This document shows, in pieces, positions 6,469 to 12,278 of a stretch of 13,270 nt of DNA (its first letter is position 1; every line of letters begins with the position of its first letter). Position numbers and translations under genes: made by a program. A model generated the notes under the pieces. The model saw only the letters and a list, made by a program, of their open reading frames with translations. It made no database searches and was not told the origin of the DNA. Origin of the DNA: Candidatus Saccharimonadota bacterium (GTDB taxonomy: Bacteria; Patescibacteriota; Saccharimonadia; Saccharimonadales; Saccharimonadaceae); assembly GCA_020428265.1 (NCBI GenBank), contig JAGQND010000016.1, forward strand, positions 1-13,270, in the 5' to 3' direction.

Positions 6469-7647
6469 ATGAGGTACTTAAAAAATAATATTAGATTATA
6501 CGTATCTAGCTTCGTATTGGTGTTTGTGTCGGCACTGACCGCGGCGTATGCGCCACTTAATGCTGTTTCTTACGCTCAGTCATCAACCGGCAAGCTCAAA
6601 ACAGCCCTTAGTTCGAGCGACCAAACTATCAAAGACAAGACTATTGCTGAGCTCGAGCGACGCATATCCGAATATACGGAAACCCTCAAAAGTCTTGAGG
6701 TGAATGTGTCTATCAGTAAAGATAAATCTACATTTGCGCTATGCGGTCAGTCTGCTAGCACCAAGGAGCAAAAGTGTGAGTCTACCTCTATAGAGTCTCA
6801 AACTACAGATAAGTCCAAGGAGCAAGACTGCAATAACGCAGCCCAGAATACGGCAGCTTGCGGTAAGACAGTTAAAGGCTCGGACTTCAAGATTGTAGGT
6901 AGCGATAACGGTGTGGCTCCCCTTAAGCTCCAGGACGGCTTTAAGGATAAAGTGAAGGAATACCTTAAAACACTCGTAGATCAGCTAAAAAGTACTTTAG
7001 AAAAGGTCAAGAGCGCAGATACATCTGAACTCGTGCAGAGTTTGGCGAAAAACGTAGATGGTCAGTATGGCATAGATCAGCTCACTCAAGTGTCGGCATC
7101 TATTACACAGGCTGTAGACTCTATGAGTGGCGTGTATGAAAATCTCAAGACGACATTTGATAATTTACAGGGTCAGTTTACTGCATTTAAGGCTTGCACT
7201 ACTGGTGTGATTAAGGGCGATACTACGGCTAAAATAGAGATGGGTTCTAATACTATAGAGGTAGAATGTGGCGAATTTAATTTAAGCGGCGAAAACTCAA
7301 CTGCTGAAATTAAGGCTCAACTAGATAATCTATCTACTATGATGTCTACCGTGTCCTCTGTTACAGCTTCGTCAGTCGGCTTGCTATCAACCCTTATGAG
7401 TACGTTTAGTAGCACCCTAAGCGGCTTTAGTAGCTCTGATAGCAACGGCACAGGTCTTAGTGGTCTTGGCAATTTAGGTAGTCTATTGAGTGGCTCTGGC
7501 CTAGACAAGTTAACGGGCAGTAGCTCTAGCCTTACTGGACTTATGAGTTCATTTACTGCTATTTCTTCTCAGTTAGACCTTGCAAATAGCATGTCATCTA
7601 CTAGTGTTGGCGGCTTGCAAAATATATCTAAGCTAATCAACAAATAG
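6469..7647 (+). CDS. Secreted six-cysteine protein with helical and Ser/Gly-rich regions
   Basis: This 392-aa protein starts one base after the previous stop. It has a long Sec-type signal peptide: a basic start (R2, K5, R9), a hydrophobic core at about 11-26 and a likely cleavage after SYA (residue 36). The mature part has charged helical stretches (about 48-85 and 155-240), six cysteines (92, 103, 121, 131, 243, 267), and a C-terminal third (about 290-385) dominated by Ser, Thr, Gly and Leu. The cysteines suit three disulfides formed outside the cell. The local repeat KEQ[KD]C occurs around 99-103 and 117-121. There is no C-terminal membrane anchor or sorting signal, so it is released or held by partners such as the two preceding membrane proteins. 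Its 3' end overlaps the convergent gene by 15 bp. The family is not recognised. Confidence 0.8.
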   Translation: MRYLKNNIRLYVSSFVLVFVSALTAAYAPLNAVSYAQSSTGKLKTALSSSDQTIKDKTIAELERRISEYTETLKSLEVNVSISKDKSTFALCGQSASTKEQKCESTSIESQTTDKSKEQDCNNAAQNTAACGKTVKGSDFKIVGSDNGVAPLKLQDGFKDKVKEYLKTLVDQLKSTLEKVKSADTSELVQSLAKNVDGQYGIDQLTQVSASITQAVDSMSGVYENLKTTFDNLQGQFTAFKACTTGVIKGDTTAKIEMGSNTIEVECGEFNLSGENSTAEIKAQLDNLSTMMSTVSSVTASSVGLLSTLMSTFSSTLSGFSSSDSNGTGLSGLGNLGSLLSGSGLDKLTGSSSSLTGLMSSFTAISSQLDLANSMSSTSVGGLQNISKLINK

Positions 7648-8595
7648 TTCAACACTCGCCAAAATACCGCGTACTTCGTCGGTATTTTGGCAGTGCATTA
7701 GCTGGTCGCGTAGCTCGGCGGCGCCAGGTATATCACGTACGTATATCTTAAAAAACCTTTTGAGGGTATCAAACGGTCTGTTCATTTGACTCTGGTATTT
7801 ATCGTACAGATCTAGCTGTAAGTGTAGTAGCTCAAATAGCTTTGCTGGTGTTTTGGCCGCTTCAGCATCTGGCGCAAACGCAAATGGATTATGGAACACG
7901 CCGCGGCCAATCATTACACCGTCTACGCCGTATTTTTCTATTAGTTTTAGTCCGTCGGCGCGAGTTTCTATGTCGCCGTTTATAGTGAGTAGCGTGTGCG
8001 GCGCTATCTCGTCGCGCAGTTGCTTGATATCACCTATTAATTCATAGTGGGCGGGCACTTTGCTCATTTCTTTTTTGGTGCGTAGGTGTATGGTGAGGTT
8101 GGCTATATCTTGGCGTAGTAGGTGCGCCAGCCATTCTCGCCATTCATCTATGTAGGTGTAGCCTAGGCGTGTTTTGGCACTTACTGGGAGTCCGCTAGTT
8201 TTGGCGGCGGCTATTATGGCCGCGGCATTTTCGGGCGTACGTATCATGCCTGCCCCGCCGCCGCTTTTGGTGGCGCTACTATCTGGGCAACCCATGTTTA
8301 TGTCTATAGCATCGTAGCCCAGCTCGCGTGCGTGAGCCGCTAGTTTTGCCATAGATTCTGGGTCAGCACCCCATAAATGCGCTACTATCGGGCTTTCATC
8401 GTCGGTTTTAACCAGTCTGCCCCCTATAGCACGGTCACCAGCGTGCGCCCAGCCAGTGGCGTTGGTGAATTCTGTAAACACCACATCTGGTGGTGCTGCG
8501 GCTTTAACAACGTGGCGAAACACCACATCTGTAACAGCCTCCATGGGGGCTAGTATAAAAAACGGCTTTGGTAGGTCGTCCCAAAATGATTTCAT
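7633..8595 (-). CDS. dus: tRNA-dihydrouridine synthase
   Basis: This FMN enzyme reduces uridine to dihydrouridine in the D-loop of tRNA, using NADPH. The 320-aa product has the full Dus TIM-barrel signature: LAPMEAVTD at 15-23 (flavin site), DINMGCP at 98-104 with the catalytic Cys103, KTRLGY at 141-146, IHLRTKKEM at 169-177 (family H-x-R-T), GDIETRADG, and GVMIGRG near residues 235-241, then the helical tRNA-binding C-terminus. I cannot assign the exact class (DusA/B/C) by eye; length and motifs look DusB-like. The promoter TATAAT (minus strand) lies 6 nt before ATG without a ribosome site, so the mRNA should be leaderless. The last 15 bp overlap the convergent secreted-protein gene, and a 12-bp inverted repeat lies in its 3' coding region. 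Confidence 0.95.
   Translation of the reverse strand: MKSFWDDLPKPFFILAPMEAVTDVVFRHVVKAAAPPDVVFTEFTNATGWAHAGDRAIGGRLVKTDDESPIVAHLWGADPESMAKLAAHARELGYDAIDINMGCPDSSATKSGGGAGMIRTPENAAAIIAAAKTSGLPVSAKTRLGYTYIDEWREWLAHLLRQDIANLTIHLRTKKEMSKVPAHYELIGDIKQLRDEIAPHTLLTINGDIETRADGLKLIEKYGVDGVMIGRGVFHNPFAFAPDAEAAKTPAKLFELLHLQLDLYDKYQSQMNRPFDTLKRFFKIYVRDIPGAAELRDQLMHCQNTDEVRGILASVELFVD
7658..7691. repeat. 12-bp perfect inverted repeat in the 3' end of dus
   Basis: GCCAAAATACCG (7658-7669) and CGGTATTTTGGC (7680-7691) flank a 10-nt loop. It begins 11 nt after the stop of the 6469 gene. It could act as a hairpin at the 3' end of that transcript although it lies in dus coding sequence. No U run follows on either strand, so it is not a standard intrinsic terminator. 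Confidence 0.75.
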
Positions 8596-8601
8596 ATGCT
8601 T

Positions 8602-8607
8602 ATTATA
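8602..8607 (-). promoter_or_regulatory. -10 box of dus, leaderless start
   Basis: On the minus strand a consensus TATAAT ends 6 nt before the dus ATG, with no Shine-Dalgarno site. The predicted transcription start falls on or beside the ATG. No good -35 box is seen at 17 nt. Confidence 0.65.
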
Positions 8608-8615
8608 GTTTAAAT

Positions 8616-8637
8616 GCCCGCCTGATGTTAGGCGGGC
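8616..8637 (-). terminator. Intrinsic terminator of the small 59-aa gene
   Basis: GCCCGCCT (8616-8623) and AGGCGGGC (8630-8637) form a perfect 8-bp GC-rich stem with a 6-nt loop. On the minus strand it is followed by ATTTAAA, a weak U tract. It starts 8 bp after the stop of the small gene and lies just before the dus promoter. Confidence 0.7.
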
Positions 8638-8645
8638 GCTGAGGG

Positions 8646-8825
8646 CTACCAGTTACCCCAGGATTTTGATTTGTCCTTGGCTGCTTCTTTGAGCGCTGCG
8701 CGGGCGGCGCTGCCGTCGATGCCTGCTACTTTTGCCTGAGCTCTGCAGAGGTCGAAGTCGCGGCGTGAGCCTTCGCCAGAAGCGACGTTGCCGATTGCTC
8801 GGTCAACTTCGGTGCTAGTGGCCAC
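8646..8825 (-). CDS. Small helical protein of unknown function (59 aa)
   Basis: The frame is open from a GTG at 8855, but the better start is GTG at 8825: AGGAG (8835-8831) precedes it by 5 nt and a -10-like TAAAAT lies upstream. The product reads (M)ATSTEVDRAIGNVASGEGS... to DKSKSWGNW: alternating charged and Ala-rich helix-forming segments, one Cys, a Lys-rich end and two Trp close to the C-terminus. There is no signal peptide, membrane segment or known motif. It has its own terminator and a candidate promoter under a palindrome, which supports a real gene. Codons are more GC-rich at third positions than in neighbouring genes. It sits between a tRNA-like gene and dus. Function is not inferred. 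Confidence 0.55.
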   Translation of the reverse strand: MATSTEVDRAIGNVASGEGSRRDFDLCRAQAKVAGIDGSAARAALKEAAKDKSKSWGNW

Positions 8826-8848
8826 CAATACTCCTAGTTGTTGCTGGT

Positions 8849-8870
8849 TATTCACTATTTTAAGTGAATA
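8849..8870. promoter_or_regulatory. Palindrome covering the -10 box of the small gene
   Basis: TATTCACT (8849-8856) and AGTGAATA (8863-8870) are perfect inverted repeats around ATTTTA, which on the minus strand is the -10-like TAAAAT. An operator bound by a dimeric repressor would look like this. It also directly follows the 3' end of the tRNA-like gene, so it could be an RNA hairpin involved in processing. No U run follows it. Confidence 0.45.
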
Positions 8871-8871
8871 G

Positions 8872-8946
8872 TCGGGGTGGCGGGATTTGAACCCACAATC
8901 TCCTCGCCGGTGGGCAAAGTATTTTGCGCAGTTAAACTACACCCCG
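8872..8946 (-). tRNA. tRNA-like gene with aberrant anticodon arm, isotype unresolved
   Basis: On the minus strand: a perfect 7-bp acceptor stem CGGGGTG/CACCCCG with discriminator A, TA at 8-9, a weak D stem GTTT/AAAT with loop AACTGCGCA, a variable loop AGATT, and a canonical T arm GTGGG-TTCAAAT-CCCGC. Total length is 75 nt. C1-G72 with A73 is typical of bacterial tRNA-Pro. The anticodon arm does not fit: CTTTG pairs with CGAGG only with G-U pairs and leaves an 8-nt loop CCCACCGG without U33; pairing can extend to 7 bp with a 4-nt CACC loop. The D loop lacks a contiguous G18G19. No CCA is encoded. It is either a decayed tRNA or an unusual one. Confidence 0.6.
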
Positions 8947-8963
8947 TGTGTTACCACTACCCC

Positions 8964-8969
8964 ACTATA
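8964..8969 (-). promoter_or_regulatory. Possible -10 box of the tRNA-like gene
   Basis: TATAGT on the minus strand lies just after the helicase stop. It would start RNA about 11 nt before the acceptor stem. It is a weak match without a clear -35 box, and cotranscription with the helicase gene is equally possible. Confidence 0.3.
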
Positions 8970-8971
8970 CG

Positions 8972-11900
8972 CTATAAATACTTACCAGTCAATATATCGT
9001 CTTCAAATGCAATAATGCCTTTGATATTTTGCTCGTAGCCAGAAGTGTCTGGGAATATTTGGTTATTTATGAGTTTCCATATGCCAGATATTAGGTTTTT
9101 GAATCGTTCGAGTTCTTCGCTGTCGATGTCGTTGATGGTAAGGTCGTTTATGGCACCAGCTTTGTCGGGCTCAACGAATTGTAGCACTCCCTGGGTCATA
9201 TGGTAGTCGTGCCAATCACGTGATTGCTCTACTAGTAGCTTGTAGAATAGTAGCTGCTGGCGGTACTTGTGCGATTTCACTTTATCGAAGTCGGAGCCTT
9301 TACCCCAGTCGGTCAGAGATTTACCGGTTTTGTAGTCAGTCACTATGGCTGTTTTGGCGGTCTTATCGAATTCTACGACGTCTAGTTTGCCGGTTAGCTT
9401 AGCCTCGCCTACCAATACGCCTTGGTTGCTAAAGTTAATTTCGGCTTTTTGTGCAGGGTTAAACGAGTCACCTTTGGCGCGCATAAATGCTTGCAGTGCT
9501 TCGCAGCCTTTTTGGGTGTACATTTTGCGCTCTTGGTCGGTAAAAGCTAGGCGTGCAAGCTGTGTTTCAAAGAGATTTACTACATCTTCTTCGGGCAGTA
9601 GTGAGCCGGTAGAGGCAAGGTGGTCGTGGACTTTTTGCAACGTGTTATGCACCACCGTGCCGTAGCTGGCACTAGCACTTGGGGCGCTCGGGAAACGTAG
9701 TAGCGAATTTAGCAGGAAATGCTGTGGCCCGCCCGATGGTACGTCTATGAAGTTATTTACATGGGTGGCGCTGAGTTTGTAGCTATTCATCATCGGTGCT
9801 AGGTAGTCGCGCATGGTGATTTTGGGTACGTTTACTATTGGTGCGTACCATTTATGCTCGGCGGCTTCTTGCTGGGTGACTAAGCTACCGCTATCTTCTA
9901 TGGCGCTGAGTTTTATAGGGTTGCCTAGTAGGAATGACGCCATGAGGGTTTCTTTGGCATCGTCGTTTTCGGTGGCGTAAGATACATGTAGCCCACGGCG
10001 CGCGCGGGTCATGGCTACGTAGAATAGCCTGAGGCGCTCATCGTAGCTGCCGGTGTTTTTCTGCAGGCGCAAGTGCGGCGGGAACGCTATGCCGCCGCTG
10101 CGACTACGAGCTTTTTCACCCCACATGGTATCGGTGGCGTTGAGTATAAACACGTGGTCAAACTCTAGCCCTTTTGACCCGTGTGCACTCATAAGTTGTA
10201 CGCTGGCTTCGTCTGTGCCTATGTGCCTATAGCTAGTGATTTCGGTTTTTGTTTCACGGTTTTCATCTATAAATTCTAGTAAATCGCCTATGCGTGCTGT
10301 TGATGCGTCTTTGGTGTGCTCGCGCAGGTGACGACGCAAGGTTGAGAGGTTTTCTAATTGTTTGGTGTAGGCGGCTAGGTTTGTGTTTTCGTCTGGTGTA
10401 CCAAAGAAATAGGTTTTTATAGGAGAAGTGTACTCTTCGGTTACGGTAGTATTGCCTATTAGTACGTCTAACATTCGTTCTAATGGCAGGTGTAGAGTCT
10501 CTTTGGCGGCGGCTATTATCCAGTTATACAGGTCTTTGGTATCTGGGCGCTCGCCGAGCGTTACTAGCCAAAAGTCATTGTTTTTGTACGATGCTAGGCT
10601 AATTTCCCAGAGCGTTTCGGGCTTTATGCCCATGGCTGGGTGTGCTAGTAGCTCTGGCATGAGCGAATTGGCCAGGTCGAGGTTTATGATGCCGAGATTG
10701 TGTACGATGCGCGCCAGTAGCTCAATAACTTGCACTACTTCGTCGTCGAGTATGTTGTCGCGACGGTCGTAGCTTATGGGTATGTCGCTATCTGTTAGGT
10801 AGCTCAGCATAGATACCAAATCGGCATGTTTTCTTGCTATTATGGCTATTTCGCTGGGTTTTACGCCACTATCAAGCAGCTTGCGTACGGATTTGGCTAC
10901 CCAGTCACGTTCTAGGTGCGAGGTAGTATGTTGTACTATCTCGAGATTTTCAGGCGTCTGGCTTGATTTAGCGACCAAGCTTTTGTCGAGTTCGGGTATG
11001 CGGCGCTCTAGGCGCTCGTCACCTTGTATTATCACCTCGCGCGCGCCATCTAGCACCGGCTGTACAGAGCGGTAGTTTTCGGTGAGTGTGATGAACTTTG
11101 CCGACGCGTAGGTGTCGCGAAACGACAATATGTTGCCTACATCGGCGCCCTGAAAACCGTAAATTGCTTGGTCGTCGTCGCCTACTACCAAGATATTCGG
11201 GTTGCCTTCGTTCACTTCATTGTCTGTTAAATTGTGTAATATACGCATTTGAGCCAAGTTTGTGTCCTGGAACTCGTCTACCATGATGTACTGGTATTTT
11301 TCCTGTAAATCGTAGCGCAAATCGCTATTCACCTCTATAGCGTGCACCACTTGCATAATCATATCGTCGTAGTCTAGGAGTTCACGTTTTTGCATGGTTT
11401 CAAGGTATTTGCCGTACACGTAGCACAGGCTACGTAGTTTTGGCATGTCTTTGGCCACTTTTAGTACTTGCGACTTATCGTAGTCGGCTGTAAGCCATTG
11501 TTTTTTCCACTCTGTTATAGGTGGTGTCAATTTGGGGTGTTCGGCTGATTGTACGCTGGCGTATTGCATACTTCGCACCAGAACGTCCCTAAAGGTCCCT
11601 ATGTCGCTCATAGGTGTCGCCTCGTCTATTACCTTGATTTGCTCCAAAGCCTCGTCAAACTGCCCTATAGTGCCCTTGGCTACGCGCCCGGCAAATACTT
11701 CTTTGAGTAATTTATTGGCTATATCTATAGTGCCCTGTGACGCGTCTAGGAGTATCTGGAACTCCGAATCTGTCAAACCTGCGCGCTTGAGGTCTGAAAT
11801 AGCACCTAAAATGTCACTTATAGAGGTGTATTGGCCATTCATGCGGCTTTTTAGGGGGTCGCCTTCTTTGAGCTCATCTAATATTTCAGTGAGTATACGG

Positions 11901-12259
11901 TGGCGTTCTAGGTCGTCTGCCGGGGTAAAATCGGCGCCATTGTAGAAATACTGGCGGTAGCGCCCCATAATTTCGGTGCCAAAAGAGTGAAATGTAAATA
12001 TCGACACGCGTGCGGCGTCGCGGCCGATTATGTCGCGCAGGCGTTTTTGCATGGCTATCGAGCCGGCGTCGGTAAAGGTAAGGCATAGGATGTTTTCGGG
12101 CAAAATGTCGGTTTTTTGTAGTATATTGGCCGCACGCATGCCTAAAAGCTCGGTTTTGCCGGTACCGGGGCCGGCTATTACCATCACTGGGCCGTCTAGG
12201 GTGTCTACAGCACGCCGTTGGCTGGCGTTTAGCTTGTCTAAGCGCTCTTCGAATGTCAT
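8972..12259 (-). CDS. UvrD/PcrA-type superfamily 1 helicase fused to a RecB-like PD-(D/E)XK nuclease
   Basis: This ATP-driven 3'-5' DNA translocase with a C-terminal nuclease is probably used in break processing or repair. The protein is 1095 aa, against about 720 for plain UvrD. Helicase motifs in order: Q-motif Gln14, Walker A GPGTGKT at 30-36, LTFTDAGSIAMQKR (Ia), Walker B VDEFQDT at 327-333, VVGDDDQAIYGFQG (III), LTENYRS (IV), MSAHGSKGLEFDHVF (V), FYVAMTRARR (VI). The C-terminal domain has YGTVVHNTLQKVH, D960 in GKLD, D975-Y-K977 in TDYKTGK, and a YRQQLLFYKLL helix, the RecB-nuclease pattern. No four-Cys iron-sulfur site is seen. It resembles AddA/AdnA-like helicase-nucleases, but no AddB/RecC partner lies in the window. 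A leaderless start follows a -10 box inside the 19-bp gap from the upstream gene. Confidence 0.93.
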   Translation of the reverse strand: MTFEERLDKLNASQRRAVDTLDGPVMVIAGPGTGKTELLGMRAANILQKTDILPENILCLTFTDAGSIAMQKRLRDIIGRDAARVSIFTFHSFGTEIMGRYRQYFYNGADFTPADDLERHRILTEILDELKEGDPLKSRMNGQYTSISDILGAISDLKRAGLTDSEFQILLDASQGTIDIANKLLKEVFAGRVAKGTIGQFDEALEQIKVIDEATPMSDIGTFRDVLVRSMQYASVQSAEHPKLTPPITEWKKQWLTADYDKSQVLKVAKDMPKLRSLCYVYGKYLETMQKRELLDYDDMIMQVVHAIEVNSDLRYDLQEKYQYIMVDEFQDTNLAQMRILHNLTDNEVNEGNPNILVVGDDDQAIYGFQGADVGNILSFRDTYASAKFITLTENYRSVQPVLDGAREVIIQGDERLERRIPELDKSLVAKSSQTPENLEIVQHTTSHLERDWVAKSVRKLLDSGVKPSEIAIIARKHADLVSMLSYLTDSDIPISYDRRDNILDDEVVQVIELLARIVHNLGIINLDLANSLMPELLAHPAMGIKPETLWEISLASYKNNDFWLVTLGERPDTKDLYNWIIAAAKETLHLPLERMLDVLIGNTTVTEEYTSPIKTYFFGTPDENTNLAAYTKQLENLSTLRRHLREHTKDASTARIGDLLEFIDENRETKTEITSYRHIGTDEASVQLMSAHGSKGLEFDHVFILNATDTMWGEKARSRSGGIAFPPHLRLQKNTGSYDERLRLFYVAMTRARRGLHVSYATENDDAKETLMASFLLGNPIKLSAIEDSGSLVTQQEAAEHKWYAPIVNVPKITMRDYLAPMMNSYKLSATHVNNFIDVPSGGPQHFLLNSLLRFPSAPSASASYGTVVHNTLQKVHDHLASTGSLLPEEDVVNLFETQLARLAFTDQERKMYTQKGCEALQAFMRAKGDSFNPAQKAEINFSNQGVLVGEAKLTGKLDVVEFDKTAKTAIVTDYKTGKSLTDWGKGSDFDKVKSHKYRQQLLFYKLLVEQSRDWHDYHMTQGVLQFVEPDKAGAINDLTINDIDSEELERFKNLISGIWKLINNQIFPDTSGYEQNIKGIIAFEDDILTGKYL

Positions 12260-12266
12260 TAACTAT

Positions 12267-12272
12267 AGTATA
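12267..12272 (-). promoter_or_regulatory. -10 box of the helicase-nuclease gene, leaderless start
   Basis: TATACT on the minus strand ends exactly 7 nt before the ATG, the same spacing as at atpC. There is no Shine-Dalgarno site in the 19-bp gap. The box lies between the stop of the upstream gene and the ATG, so this gene can be transcribed alone as well as from upstream. Confidence 0.6.
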
Positions 12273-12278
12273 GCTTAT

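Noticed and set aside
8849..8870. Hairpin as an intrinsic terminator of the tRNA-like gene
   Set aside because: The stem is AT-rich and no U run follows on the minus strand; it overlaps a -10-like box, so an operator or processing hairpin fits better.
9345..11945. Several plus-strand open frames of 60-137 codons opposite the helicase gene
   Set aside because: They are antisense shadows of a gene with all SF1 helicase motifs; their translations are Ser/Arg/Cys-rich low-quality sequence without their own start signals.
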